Assembly: GCF_013348785.1 (NCBI RefSeq)
Contig: NZ_CP054691.1
Coordinates: 3,472,001 to 3,536,000 of the forward strand
Origin: Gordonia sp. X0973
Lineage (GTDB): Bacteria > Actinomycetota > Actinomycetes > Mycobacteriales > Mycobacteriaceae
Direction: 5' to 3'
Length of the DNA: 64,000 nucleotides
Positions 33,381 to 44,004 of this stretch are shown piece after piece. Numbering within the stretch: the stretch's first letter is position 1; every line of letters starts with the position of its first letter. The translations under genes were made by a program, and so were the position numbers. The notes below the pieces were generated by a model, which was not told the origin of the DNA, did no database searches, and saw only the letters and a program-made list of their open reading frames with translations.

Positions 33381-34322
33381 CTAGTCCGCACCGGGCGGCA
33401 GCAGCTCGCCGATTCGCTGCGCGACCTCGGCGTGGACGACGGTACGGATCGCCTGGACCGCCGGCTGGACCAACCGGTCCCGCCGTGCGGACAGCACGAA
33501 GCCGAGACGCACGTCCACGTCATCGCTCAGGATGCGGCGCAGGTCGGGATGCCGGTCGGCGACGAAGGCGGGGAGCAACCCGATGCCGCCAGCCGCGCGC
33601 GTCGCCTCCACCTGGGCGAAGACGCTGGTCGACATGATCCGCGGCGAGATGCCCGGCAGGTGCTTCTCCAGGTCGAGTTCTCCCACCTGCAGCAACGAGT
33701 CGACGTACCAGATCAGCGAGTGCCGTCCGAGTTCGTCGATCGACGACGGCCGGCCCGCCTCGGCGAGATACGCCTCGCTCGCGTAGAGCCCCAGCGCGTA
33801 GTCGCTGAGCGGTTCGCCGACCACCTGACCGCTCGTCGGGGCGCCGACGGTGATCGCCGCATCGAACCCCGACTGGTGCAGGTTGGGCTCACGCGTCGCC
33901 GTCAGCAGTTCGACGGTCAGATCCGGGTGTTGCCGGTGCAACCGAACGAGCGCCGGCGCGACGAAATAGGCGCCGAACGCATCCGGCGCGGTGACCCGGA
34001 TGTTGCCTCGCAGCGCCCGATCCGATTGGCCCGCGATCGCCCCGACGACGCGCTCGACGGCCGTCTCGATCGGTCCGGCCGTCTCGGCGACCATCCGTCC
34101 GGCCTCGGTCAACTCCCATCCCGAGGAGTTCTGCCGTACGAGATCGGTGCCGAGAGCGCGCTCCAATGCGCGGATTCGACGGGACACGGTGCTCGTGTCG
34201 ACGCCGAGCGCGGCGGCGGCCGACCGCCGATTCCGCGTGCGCGCAACCGCCAGGAGATAGCGCAGGTCGTCGGCGCGGATGCCGCGCGGATCCACCGCAG
34301 ACGCATCCCGGAAGCCGACCAT
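33381..34322 (-). CDS. LysR-family regulator
   Basis: A 313-residue LysR-type regulator from the ATG at 34322; an in-frame upstream extension is rejected because it lies over the next promoter. The winged helix-turn-helix reads RSAAAALGVDTSTVSRRIRALE, residues about 28-50, and the effector domain begins LRGNIRVTAPDAFGAYFVAP. It is divergent from mmsA-mmsB and probably controls valine/methylmalonate-semialdehyde catabolism, but this is context only. Confidence 0.9.
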   Translation of the reverse strand: MVGFRDASAVDPRGIRADDLRYLLAVARTRNRRSAAAALGVDTSTVSRRIRALERALGTDLVRQNSSGWELTEAGRMVAETAGPIETAVERVVGAIAGQSDRALRGNIRVTAPDAFGAYFVAPALVRLHRQHPDLTVELLTATREPNLHQSGFDAAITVGAPTSGQVVGEPLSDYALGLYASEAYLAEAGRPSSIDELGRHSLIWYVDSLLQVGELDLEKHLPGISPRIMSTSVFAQVEATRAAGGIGLLPAFVADRHPDLRRILSDDVDVRLGFVLSARRDRLVQPAVQAIRTVVHAEVAQRIGELLPPGAD

Positions 34323-34377
34323 GCACTCGATTGTAGGCAGGAGCGCTCGCACCCAGAGGCCGACCGAGGGCAGAACT

Positions 34378-34394
34378 GCACCACCCGGAGGTGC
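34378..34394. promoter_or_regulatory. Candidate LysR site upstream of mmsA
   Basis: GCACCACCCGGAGGTGC is an interrupted palindrome (5-bp arms) in the LysR/mmsA gap, 46 bp before the mmsA ATG. Confidence 0.4.
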
Positions 34395-34440
34395 GCCATT
34401 GCCGGTTGACCGGTGTGACCCACGCCACGACGATGGGAGG

Positions 34441-35982
<1,542 letters not shown>

Positions 35983-36004
35983 CGAGACGACGAGGAGCAT
36001 GCCA

Positions 36005-36874
36005 ATGACAACCATCGCCTTCCTGGGCCTCGGCAACATGGGCGGCCCGATGGCCGCGAACCTGCTCGCAGCGGGGCACACGGTGCGCGGCTTCGACCCG
36101 GTACCCGCCGCCGCCGAGACCGCGCGCGCCGCCGGCGTCGAGGTGTGTGCGACGGCTGCCGAGGCCGTGACGAATGCCGACGCGGTGATCACGATGCTGC
36201 CCAACGGGGCGATCGTCGGCGCCGCCTACGACGACGTGCTGCCCGCAGCAAAACCGGGGGCCCTGCTCATCGACAGCTCGACGATCTCCGTCGACGACGC
36301 CCGCGCGGTACACAAGCGGGCGGTCGACGCGGGCTTCGTCCAGATCGACGCCCCCGTCTCCGGCGGCGTCAAAGGTGCGACGGCGGGCACGCTGGCCTTC
36401 ATGGTCGGTGGCGAGGCCGAGGCGGTGGAGAAGGCACGGCCGATTCTGGAACCGATGGCCGGCAAGGTGATCCACTGCGGCGCATCCGGCGCCGGGCAGG
36501 CCGCCAAGGTGTGCAACAACATGCTGTTGGCCGTGCAGCAGATCGCGGTCGGCGAGGCGTTCGTCCTCGCCGAGAAGCTGGGCCTGTCCGCACAGTCGCT
36601 CTACGACGTCGTCACCGGGGCCACCGGCAACTGCTGGGCCGTCGAAGTGAACTGCCCGGTCCCCGGGCCGGCACCCGCGTCACCGGCGAACAACGACTTC
36701 AAGCCCGGCTTCGCCACCGCCCTGATGAACAAGGATCTCGGCTTGGCGATGGATGCGGTGACCTCGACCGGCGCCCGCGCACCGATGGGTGAGCATGCCG
36801 CGCAGCTCTACGCCGCCTTCGCGGCCGAGCACGCGGGCGACGACTTCTCCGCGATCATTACGACGCTGCGTTAA
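36005..36874 (+). CDS. mmsB: 3-hydroxyisobutyrate dehydrogenase
   Basis: A 289-residue beta-hydroxyacid dehydrogenase. The NAD+ motif FLGLGNMGGPMAANLL is at the N-terminus, the substrate motif DAPVSGGVKGATAGTL near 120, and catalytic Lys lies in AAKVCNNMLL near 170. Start chosen at 36005, seven bases after GAGGAG; an ATG at 35999 is too close to it. Makes methylmalonate semialdehyde for MmsA. Confidence 0.95.
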   Translation: MTTIAFLGLGNMGGPMAANLLAAGHTVRGFDPVPAAAETARAAGVEVCATAAEAVTNADAVITMLPNGAIVGAAYDDVLPAAKPGALLIDSSTISVDDARAVHKRAVDAGFVQIDAPVSGGVKGATAGTLAFMVGGEAEAVEKARPILEPMAGKVIHCGASGAGQAAKVCNNMLLAVQQIAVGEAFVLAEKLGLSAQSLYDVVTGATGNCWAVEVNCPVPGPAPASPANNDFKPGFATALMNKDLGLAMDAVTSTGARAPMGEHAAQLYAAFAAEHAGDDFSAIITTLR

Positions 36875-36910
36875 GCCCGATCCCCGGATACCCGGTGAGC
36901 GCTTGCGGCG

Positions 36911-37126
36911 CTACGCGGCGAGCCAGGTCGGGTAACCGACCGAGGGATTCATGTCGCACACGACCGGGGCGCCTTCGAAGTCCTGGGCGGTATCGCCGAC
37001 GGACTGGCAGGCCGCGCCCATCTGGGCGATGTTCACCGACTGCTCGCTCGGCTCGGCGGCCGCGGTGCCCGCCGATGCCACGCCGAGGGCTACCGCAATC
37101 GCTCCGACAACCATCGATTTCCTCAT
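36911..37126 (-). CDS. Small secreted protein
   Basis: A 71-residue protein with a clear Sec signal peptide (MRKSMVVGAIAVALGVASAG, cleavage likely after TAAA) and a 45-residue mature part with two cysteines (GAACQSVG and VVCDMNP), possibly disulfide-linked. A start at the second Met (37114), which has a better AGGAAA site, is possible. No family recognised. Confidence 0.75.
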   Translation of the reverse strand: MRKSMVVGAIAVALGVASAGTAAAEPSEQSVNIAQMGAACQSVGDTAQDFEGAPVVCDMNPSVGYPTWLAA

Positions 37127-37188
37127 GCCGACCACGATAGGCGCCGACATCGGAGCCGACAACCAGCCACAGGAACCTGCCAGCAACC

Positions 37189-37629
37189 TCAGACGAACGG
37201 GTTGTTGTCGAACCAGACGTTGTCCTCGACCAGTCGCTCGCTGCGCCAACCGTCCGCTGTCCGGACCAGGCTGTGGTTGTAATAGCCGCCGCAGAATGAC
37301 ACCCGCTCCACACCGGGGATCTGCAGCGGGTTGTAGAACTGCGCGCGGACGATCGCGGTGTCGCCGTCGATCCGCGCATCGACGTTGAGGACGTAGTGCA
37401 TCGTCATCGGCAGGAGCGTGAGGTTCTCCGACAGCCACGCCACGGTTTCGTCGAGCGTCCCGGCCTGCCCGTGCGGGGTCGAGGTGTAGTCGATGAAGGC
37501 GTCCGGCGTGAACACCGTGCGGTACAGGTCCCAATCCCGGTCGTCGACCGCGGTGCAGTAGGTGGTCAGCAGTCGGCGGATCTCGGCCTCGTCGAGGAGG
37601 CGCTGCAGGGCGGGCTCATGCACGGTCAT
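37189..37629 (-). CDS. SnoaL-like / NTF2-family protein
   Basis: A 146-residue alpha+beta-barrel protein: DEAEIRRLLTTYCTAVDDRDW, YRTVFTPDAFIDYTS, and SFCGGYYNHSLVRTADGWRS. This is the SnoaL_4-type pattern found in aromatic and steroid metabolism proteins. The start at 37629 removes an unrelated upstream extension. No specific reaction can be assigned. It is divergent from the SCO6745-family gene with 82 bp between. Confidence 0.88.
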   Translation of the reverse strand: MTVHEPALQRLLDEAEIRRLLTTYCTAVDDRDWDLYRTVFTPDAFIDYTSTPHGQAGTLDETVAWLSENLTLLPMTMHYVLNVDARIDGDTAIVRAQFYNPLQIPGVERVSFCGGYYNHSLVRTADGWRSERLVEDNVWFDNNPFV

Positions 37630-37711
37630 GTGCCCATCCTGACCGATCGGGTCGCGTCGCGGACACGGTTCCGTACGGTGGGGGAAGATCCCTTCGACGA
37701 CGAGGAGACCG

Positions 37712-38587
37712 ATGAGCAACACGTCCCGCAAGGCGTACGAAACCCTCGAACCGTTCCACATCCTCGCGTATTTCAACCCGGGGATCGGTGCCGCACAGGA
37801 GGACACCGGACTCGACGGGCACGCCTTCTACGTCGGCGCGCGCGGTGGCCCACTCGGGCCGTGTCACTCGTCGGTCGTCGTCTCCGCCTTCTACAACTTC
37901 TCACCCGCGCTGATCGACGCCGCGTGGACGCGGGCGTGTGCCGCCGATCTCGATGCGCTGGCCGCCCGGCGCGACGCGATGCTCGACGAGCAGTTCCACA
38001 CCATCCTCGGCGACGTCGCGACCGCGCCGGTCATCGCCGAACTCGCGGACCGGTACGGCGAACTCGCCGCGTCGGCGCCGATGAAGGGGCGCCCCCTCGC
38101 CGCCGGATGGGCCGGAGCGCCGGTACCGGAGAAGCCGATTCTGCGCCTCTGGCACAACATCGGGATCCTGCGCGAATGGCGCGGCGACAACCACATCGCC
38201 GCCCTGGTCGTCCACGGCCTCGACGGGTTGGACGCCTACACCTTCCACGAGTCGCATCTGCTCGACCCGACGATCCGACGCCGCACGATGGGCAAGCGGA
38301 TCGGACAGGTCACGCGCGGCTGGTCCGACCAGGAGTGGGATGCGTCCGTGGCCCGCCTCGTCGAGCGCGGCCTCGTCGAAGCCGACGAACCCGACCGCTC
38401 CGGTGTCGCCCATCGCTATACCGAGGAAGGGGCTCGCCTCTACGGCTCGATCGAGACGATGACCGACCAATTGGGTGATGTGGTGTGGTCGGCGCCCGGT
38501 ACCGGCGCCCTGCTCGACGCCACCCGCCCGCTCGTCAAGACGGTCATCGACGCCGAGGTGCTGCCCGGGACGAAGAAACGGAAGTAG
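37712..38587 (+). CDS. SCO6745/SalK-family protein
   Basis: A 291-residue protein of the SCO6745 (formerly SalK) family of actinobacteria. Signature parts are EPFHILAYFNPGIGAAQEDTG, GPCHSSVVVSAFYNFSPAL and LRLWHNIGILREWRGDNHIA. The C-terminal half looks like a winged helix-turn-helix (MGKRIGQVTRGWSDQEWD). ATG follows GAGGAG. Function unknown. Confidence 0.85.
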   Translation: MSNTSRKAYETLEPFHILAYFNPGIGAAQEDTGLDGHAFYVGARGGPLGPCHSSVVVSAFYNFSPALIDAAWTRACAADLDALAARRDAMLDEQFHTILGDVATAPVIAELADRYGELAASAPMKGRPLAAGWAGAPVPEKPILRLWHNIGILREWRGDNHIAALVVHGLDGLDAYTFHESHLLDPTIRRRTMGKRIGQVTRGWSDQEWDASVARLVERGLVEADEPDRSGVAHRYTEEGARLYGSIETMTDQLGDVVWSAPGTGALLDATRPLVKTVIDAEVLPGTKKRK

Positions 38588-38593
38588 TCGCGC

Positions 38594-39154
38594 TCAGTCG
38601 ACGAGCGACGACGGGACCAACGAGACCTCGAACGGCTCGGTGAGGCTCAGCTCCTCGTCACCGCTGGCCGTACCCGCGACCTGATACTCGCCGTCACGCA
38701 GGACCCAGGCGGTGATCGACGGCCCGTCGGGATCGACCACCCAATAGTGCTGGCACTCCGCCCGACGCAACCGATCCTTCTTCAACAACAGATCCACACT
38801 CCGCGTCGACGGCGACAGCACCTCCACCGCCAACACCGGCGGCCCGGGCAGATCCCGCTCCGTGAACGCATCCCGCGGCGCGATCAACAGGTCCGGCTGA
38901 AGCACGGTGTCCTGTGCCAGGACGACGTCCAGCGGCGCGAACAAGACTTTCAGATCGTCGGGGCAGGCCGCGTCCAGTTGCCGATACAGACTCGAGAGCG
39001 CCCATTGGTGCCTGATCTTCGGCGCCGGGCTCACGACGAGGATCCCGTCCAGCAACTCGTACCGGTGCCCGTCATCGGGCATCGAATCGAGATCGTCGCG
39101 CGTCAAAGCCCGGCCTCGCGGCAGCCCCAACACCTCGGTCGTCATAACCGTCAT
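38594..39154 (-). CDS. Uma2-family (DUF820) protein, copy 1
   Basis: A 186-residue protein with a PD-(D/E)XK-like fold pattern: DDGHRYELLDGILVVSPAPK, QPDLLIAPRD, and AVEVLSPSTRSVDLLLKK, with likely active-site Asp in QPDLLI and Glu in VEVLS. It starts behind GGGGAGGA. The middle block (RHQWALSSLYRQLDAACPDD) differs from copy 2 although both ends are nearly identical. Cellular role unknown; such genes are often multicopy and near mobile DNA. Confidence 0.92.
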   Translation of the reverse strand: MTVMTTEVLGLPRGRALTRDDLDSMPDDGHRYELLDGILVVSPAPKIRHQWALSSLYRQLDAACPDDLKVLFAPLDVVLAQDTVLQPDLLIAPRDAFTERDLPGPPVLAVEVLSPSTRSVDLLLKKDRLRRAECQHYWVVDPDGPSITAWVLRDGEYQVAGTASGDEELSLTEPFEVSLVPSSLVD

Positions 39155-39950
39155 CGTATTCCTCCCCATCCCCCATAACGGCCAAACTAGGGCGTCAACA
39201 GCGGCCAAAACCGAGGTCGACAGCGGTTTCCGAACCAACCTGTGGACAACCGCGAACTGGGGATAACAGCTGGTCAGCGCACCAGCAAGGAGGGAACGAT
39301 CGACACCTCGAACGGCTCGGTGAGGCTCAGCTCCTCGTCACCGCTGGCCGTACCCGCGACCTGATACCCGCCGTCGCGCAGGACCCAGGCGGTGATCGAC
39401 GGCCCGTCGGGATCGACCACCCAATAGTGCCGGCACTCCGCGCGACACAGCCGATCCTTCTTCAACAACAGATCCACACTCCGCGTCGACGGCGACAGCA
39501 CCTCCACCGCCAACACCGGCGGCCCGGGCAGATCCCGCTCCGTGAACGCATCCCACGGCGCGATCAACAGGTCCGGTTGAAGCACGGTGTCCTGCGACAA
39601 CACCACGTCCAGCGGCGCGAAGAGGACGATCAGTGGCGACGGCAAGACCGGATCGATCGCGCGAAACAGTGCGGCAGCCACCCGCTGATGCACAATGCGC
39701 GGCGCGGGACTCACGATCAGAATCCCGTCGATGAGTTCGTACCGGTGCCCGTCATCGGGCATCGAATCGAGATCGTCGCGCGTCAAAGCCCGGCCTCGCG
39801 GCAGCCCCAACACCTCGGTCGTCATAACCGTCATCGTATTCCTCCCCATCCCCCATAACGGCCAAACTAGGGCGCCAACGGCAACCAAAACCGAGGTCGA
39901 CAGCGGTTTCCGAACCAACCTGTGGACAACCGTGAACTGGGGATAAGAGC
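38597..39950. repeat. Tandem 680-bp duplication containing the two Uma2 genes
   Basis: Offset 680 bp: for example the upstream blocks ending in CTGTGGACAACCGCGAACTG (39239-39258) and the matching block at about 39919-39938. Gene ends and promoter regions are almost identical; a central segment of about 60 bp is divergent in the middle of each gene. Confidence 0.88.
39274..39834 (-). CDS. Uma2-family (DUF820) protein, copy 2
   Basis: A 186-residue paralogue of copy 1 with the same start context and the same promoter region. Motifs QPDLLIAPWD and AVEVLSPSTRSVDLL are intact. The middle (VHQRVAAALFRAIDPVLPSP) is unlike copy 1 and more like the broken gene at 24.3-24.8 kb (IHQRVVARLHLTLDAARPPW). 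The open frame continues upstream of 39834 over the SNF2 gene but the ATG with GGGGAGGA is the real start. Confidence 0.92.
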   Translation of the reverse strand: MTVMTTEVLGLPRGRALTRDDLDSMPDDGHRYELIDGILIVSPAPRIVHQRVAAALFRAIDPVLPSPLIVLFAPLDVVLSQDTVLQPDLLIAPWDAFTERDLPGPPVLAVEVLSPSTRSVDLLLKKDRLCRAECRHYWVVDPDGPSITAWVLRDGGYQVAGTASGDEELSLTEPFEVSIVPSLLVR

Positions 39951-39980
39951 GGTCGGCCGCCGAGCGATCGAATGCGAGAA

Positions 39981-42900
39981 TCAGGGGTTCGAGGGCAATG
40001 CGCCCTCGATGGCCAGATTCCCGGACGATTGCGGGAACTCCTCCCCGAGCAGCGCCCGGATGTCCCCCTCGGTGATGCCGGTGCCGAAGAGGTCGCCGTC
40101 GTCGACCACCGCGTTGAACAGCTCGCGCTTGCGGTCTTGCAACGCGATGACGTTCTCCTCGATGGTCCCCGCCGAGACAAGTCGGTAAACCGTGACCGGC
40201 CTGGTCTGGCCGATGCGGTGCGCGCGGTCGACGGCCTGCGCCTCCGCGGCGGGGTTCCACCACGGATCGCAGACGAAGCAGTAGTCGGCCTCGGTGAGAT
40301 TCAAACCGAAGCCACCCGCCTTGAGGCTGATCAGGAAGACCTTCACCTCGCCGTCGGTGAACCGCGCCACCTCCGCCGCGCGCGCCTTCGCCGTCATCGT
40401 CCCGTCCAGATAGGCGTAGGCGATCCCGTCGGCGTCGAGCCGTTCCCGGACCAGCGCGAGGAAGCCGGTGAACTGGCTGAACACCAGGGCGGAATGCCCC
40501 TCGGCGATCAGTTCGGGCAGTTGTTCGGCCAGGTGGTCGATCTTCGCCGACGCGACGCCGGCATCCTTCTCGTCGACGAGTCCGGCGTGCAGCGCCAGCT
40601 GCCGCAGCATCGTCAGCGACCGGAAGATCTCGAACCGGTTCTTCTCCCAATCTCCCAGCAGCCCGAGGACCTTCTGCCGCTCCCGGTTCAAGCGCGTTTG
40701 GTAGATCCTCTCGTGGCGCGGATGCAGGTCGAGCGCGAGCACCTGCTCCTGCTTCGGCGGCAGATCCTTGACCACCTGATCCTTGGTGCGCCGCAACATG
40801 ACCGGCTTGATGCGTCGGCGCAGCAGCGCCAGGCGGTCGCCCGCCTGACCCGATTCGATCGGTTTGCGGAAGAAGTCGGTGAACGCGCGCGGGGACGGGA
40901 ACAATCCCGGCGCACCCACCGAGAGCAGCGCCCACAGTTCCATCAGGCTGTTCTCCATCGGGGTGCCGGTCATCGCGACCTTCATCCCCGCGTTGATCCG
41001 CCGCGCGCACTGGTGCGTCTTGCCGTTGTGGTTCTTGACGAACTGCGCCTCGTCGAAGAAGACCGCCGCCCACGGATAGCCGTCGAATACCTCGAATTGG
41101 AGTCGGAACAGCGTGTACGACGTCACGACGATCCGCGCGTCGCCGACCTGCTCGACGATCGGCCCGTCGGCACGCGGCGAACCGACGGCGACGGCAGGGG
41201 CCGACGGTAGGAACTTCTCCGCCTCGCGCACCCAGTTCCCGACGACGCTGGTCGGCGCGATCACCAGGAACCGGCTCTGCGGCTGTTCGTCGAGCGCGCT
41301 GGCGATCAGGGAGAGCGCCTGCACCGTCTTGCCCAACCCCATGTCGTCGGCGAGGATTCCGCCGATCTGGTTGTCCCACAGGAACTTCAACCAGTTGTAG
41401 CCGTCCAACTGATAGTCGCGCAGGTCGGCCCGCAGCGTCGCGGGCGGCTCGCCCGGCTCGGGCAGGTCGGCGGCGGCCAGTCTGCGCATCCGTTCGTGCC
41501 ACAGCGCCAGATCCCCGTCGACGACGCCGAGGGAGAGCAACTCCTCCCACAGCGTCGCGTTGTAGGAATCGCGCCGCACCGCCGAGCCCTCGATCTCGCC
41601 GAGCGCCCGCGCCTCGCCGAGCAATTCGGCCAACCGCGCCAGCGCCGGGTGGTCGAGCGAGAAGTAGGTGCCGTCGTCGAGCAGCATGTGGGTGGAGCTG
41701 GTGTTGAGTTCGACGATGAGTCGATCCAGCGGCACGACGACGCCGTCGACCTCCACCCGCACATGCAGGTTGAACCAGTCGTTGGCGCCACCGTCGTCGG
41801 CGCTCAGGGTGATGTCAGGCTCACCCTGGGCGGCGCGGAACCGATCGGCGTCACCGTGCACCTCGACGCGGACCCCGTGCTCGCGCAGCACCGGGACCAC
41901 CTCGTGGCACAGGACGGCGGCATCGATCGGCGAGTAGGAGTAGACGCGGCGCAGCAGGTCGACGTCGCCCAAGCGTGCGGCGTCGGGAACCGTTGGCGCC
42001 GAAGCTAATTCGTCGATGTACCGCACCACTTCGGCATGCGTGCCGACGGCGCCGCGGCGCATCTCCTGCTGCAGGTAGTGGATGGCCTGGTTGCGCCACC
42101 GGGCACAGACCGCGGCCACCGTCCGCATCGCGTCCTGCGCCCCGGCCAATGCCCGCCATTCCGCGTCGGCGTCGCGATACGCCAGCGCGGGAGTCTTCTC
42201 GTCGACGGTCTTGCACTTGCCGTTGACGTCGTAGGCGGTGCGCCACACGACGCGGGCACCCTGCTCGTTCAGGTCGACGACCAGCAGCGCGAACGGTCCG
42301 TCGATCGTCGGCTTGACCAGCGCGTCGTCGTCGACCAAGACGGGCAGCGACGCCGGGAGGCTGGGCACCACCTCGGTGGCGAAGTCGGCGACCTCGTCGT
42401 CGGGGATGAACATCGCCGGCGCCGACAACAACCGCGTCAATCCCTGGTCGTTGCCCGGCGACTCGAACCGCCCGATCAGCATGACGCTCCCGGCGCCCGC
42501 ACCCGATTGGGCCCGCTCGCTGTCGCTCCCGGCGCCCGCACCCGAGAACGAGAACATGCCGTGCGGATGCGGCGCGCCGATCAGCCCGACCTCCCCACCC
42601 GAATACGGTTGCCCGTTGACGTGGACGAACGTCTTCACCTCGACGCCCCCGGCGGCCTTCGACACCGCGAGCCCCACCCCAGAGGATTCGATCAGCTCCA
42701 CCCGCTCCACACCGAGCGTGGGACCGGCCACCAATACGACACCGGTGGCATGGGCCTGTGCGAGCAGGTCCCACACGTCGCGCGGAGCAACGCTCAGGGC
42801 GATCGAATTGCCGCTCATCGCCTGATAGTTCGACGCGAATGCGCGTGCCACCGCCCGGACCCCGCGCAGCTGATCGGCGTCGTAACGCTCCATCTCGAAT

Positions 42901-43487
42901 CCCGCGCGCGACGGGGTGAACAAGCTGGCCGCCATCCGGTCGACGTTGGTCACCGCGGTCCAGCTGATCCCGGTCTTGACCCATCGCCCCGACTTCCCCA
43001 CCGTGACCAGCGCGATGACGGGCGCGGGGTGCTGGACGTAGCGCGTGCCCGGCGGCAGGTCGAACTGGATGCCGATGGGCTCGGCCACTCCGGCCAGAGC
43101 CATCTCCGACGACGGCGCGTCGGAGGTCAGCGCACCGAGCACCGACCGCCACGGCGGAGCGGGTGGGGCGCCGTCGACCCCGTCCGACGGCTCGGCCGAC
43201 TCGACGAGCAGCAGCGCGACGGCATGTTTGCAGTAGTACCCGACCGGACAGCTGCAGAAGGCGCCGACGAGGTCGCGGCCCCGGTGATCGGGCTGGAAGT
43301 CGACGTCGACGTCGTAGACCTGGCCCGTCCCGACGCACTTGCCGCGCAACCGCAGCCCGTCGTCGGACCACCGCCGGTTCATGATGCGGCCCTTGGCCGC
43401 GTAGTCGCGCCCACGCTGAATGCTCCCGGCGTCGAAGTCGCGACGCAGCTGGCCGAGATTGACGGCCAGGGGTGGGTACGACGACAT
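39981..43487 (-). CDS. SNF2-type helicase with N-terminal SWIM zinc finger
   Basis: An 1168-residue superfamily 2 ATPase. The SWIM finger CSCPVGYYCKH is near residue 78. The Walker A motif DDMGLGKTVQAL lies near residue 712, the DEAQ box FFDEAQFVKN near 809, and helicase motif V/VI parts FLISLKAGGFGLNLTEAD and QAVDRAHRIGQ in the last 150 residues. The architecture resembles the mycobacterial HelZ/Rv2101 group. It should translocate on double-stranded DNA and remodel bound proteins; target unknown. It stands alone between the Uma2 pair and a small gene. Confidence 0.93.
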   Translation of the reverse strand: MSSYPPLAVNLGQLRRDFDAGSIQRGRDYAAKGRIMNRRWSDDGLRLRGKCVGTGQVYDVDVDFQPDHRGRDLVGAFCSCPVGYYCKHAVALLLVESAEPSDGVDGAPPAPPWRSVLGALTSDAPSSEMALAGVAEPIGIQFDLPPGTRYVQHPAPVIALVTVGKSGRWVKTGISWTAVTNVDRMAASLFTPSRAGFEMERYDADQLRGVRAVARAFASNYQAMSGNSIALSVAPRDVWDLLAQAHATGVVLVAGPTLGVERVELIESSGVGLAVSKAAGGVEVKTFVHVNGQPYSGGEVGLIGAPHPHGMFSFSGAGAGSDSERAQSGAGAGSVMLIGRFESPGNDQGLTRLLSAPAMFIPDDEVADFATEVVPSLPASLPVLVDDDALVKPTIDGPFALLVVDLNEQGARVVWRTAYDVNGKCKTVDEKTPALAYRDADAEWRALAGAQDAMRTVAAVCARWRNQAIHYLQQEMRRGAVGTHAEVVRYIDELASAPTVPDAARLGDVDLLRRVYSYSPIDAAVLCHEVVPVLREHGVRVEVHGDADRFRAAQGEPDITLSADDGGANDWFNLHVRVEVDGVVVPLDRLIVELNTSSTHMLLDDGTYFSLDHPALARLAELLGEARALGEIEGSAVRRDSYNATLWEELLSLGVVDGDLALWHERMRRLAAADLPEPGEPPATLRADLRDYQLDGYNWLKFLWDNQIGGILADDMGLGKTVQALSLIASALDEQPQSRFLVIAPTSVVGNWVREAEKFLPSAPAVAVGSPRADGPIVEQVGDARIVVTSYTLFRLQFEVFDGYPWAAVFFDEAQFVKNHNGKTHQCARRINAGMKVAMTGTPMENSLMELWALLSVGAPGLFPSPRAFTDFFRKPIESGQAGDRLALLRRRIKPVMLRRTKDQVVKDLPPKQEQVLALDLHPRHERIYQTRLNRERQKVLGLLGDWEKNRFEIFRSLTMLRQLALHAGLVDEKDAGVASAKIDHLAEQLPELIAEGHSALVFSQFTGFLALVRERLDADGIAYAYLDGTMTAKARAAEVARFTDGEVKVFLISLKAGGFGLNLTEADYCFVCDPWWNPAAEAQAVDRAHRIGQTRPVTVYRLVSAGTIEENVIALQDRKRELFNAVVDDGDLFGTGITEGDIRALLGEEFPQSSGNLAIEGALPSNP

Positions 43488-43732
43488 GTGACCAGCCTAG
43501 GCAGGTCGGGGCGGTGGGGTCGGGCCGCCGGTACCGCACCTGTGGACAGAGGCCGAACTGTGGAGTGCTGCGGAGCGAATCCCCGCGCGCTGCCGGATCG
43601 TTATCGGCGCTTGACACAATTGCCAGCTACTGCCCAGTCTTTCTCCAGCCATTGAGAGGAACGGCCCGGTAGGTTCTATCCCAGGTTGATATTCAACCCC
43701 GACGAGATTCACCCCAACGAAAGGACAAGGAC
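43488..43732. other. 245-bp gap upstream of the SNF2 gene and the small Gly/Pro/Arg-rich ORF
   Basis: No gene recognised. This gap must carry promoters in both directions. No clear palindrome was seen. Confidence 0.4.
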
Positions 43733-43900
43733 ATGCCTCCTTACCACGGTGGTCCTCACGGCGGACCCGGATACGGTCCCGGCCGTCCCGGTCGTCCCGG
43801 CCGACCCGGCGGACACGGACACTGGGGCCCGCCGCCCCGTCGCCGTCGTCGCCGCTACTGGAACCCGCGGTTCCGTCGCTGGGACTGGGGCTGGTACTGA
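43733..43900 (+). CDS. Small Gly/Pro/Arg/Trp-rich protein (55 aa)
   Basis: An ATG behind AAAGGACAAGGAC opens a 55-residue frame of strongly biased composition: Gly/Pro/His at the start, four RPG-like repeats, then RRRRRRYWNPRFRRWDWGWY at the end. A perfect terminator hairpin follows 25 bp later, which supports a real transcription unit. The Arg/Trp-rich tail recalls cationic peptides or nucleic-acid-binding tails; no family recognised. It is below usual size cut-offs and easily missed by gene callers. Confidence 0.65.
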   Translation: MPPYHGGPHGGPGYGPGRPGRPGRPGGHGHWGPPPRRRRRRYWNPRFRRWDWGWY

Positions 43901-43924
43901 GCCGACGCGCTCAGCACTAACGCA

Positions 43925-43963
43925 AAGAACCCGACTGCTTCAGGCAGTCGGGTTCTTGCTTTG
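43925..43963 (+). terminator. Rho-independent terminator
   Basis: Perfect 14-bp arms (43925-43938 and 43944-43957) around TTCAG, followed by GCTTTG. It can serve the small plus-strand gene and possibly the minus-strand acyl-CoA ligase gene. Confidence 0.85.
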
Positions 43964-44004
43964 TACCGGCCATTCGTATCGGGCCGGCCGGTACGGCGGA
44001 TTTA

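Noticed and set aside
39274..41550. 758-aa minus-strand open frame
   Set aside because: Only its last 186 codons are the Uma2 gene. The rest lies over the SNF2 gene in another frame and is Arg/Gly-rich shadow sequence.
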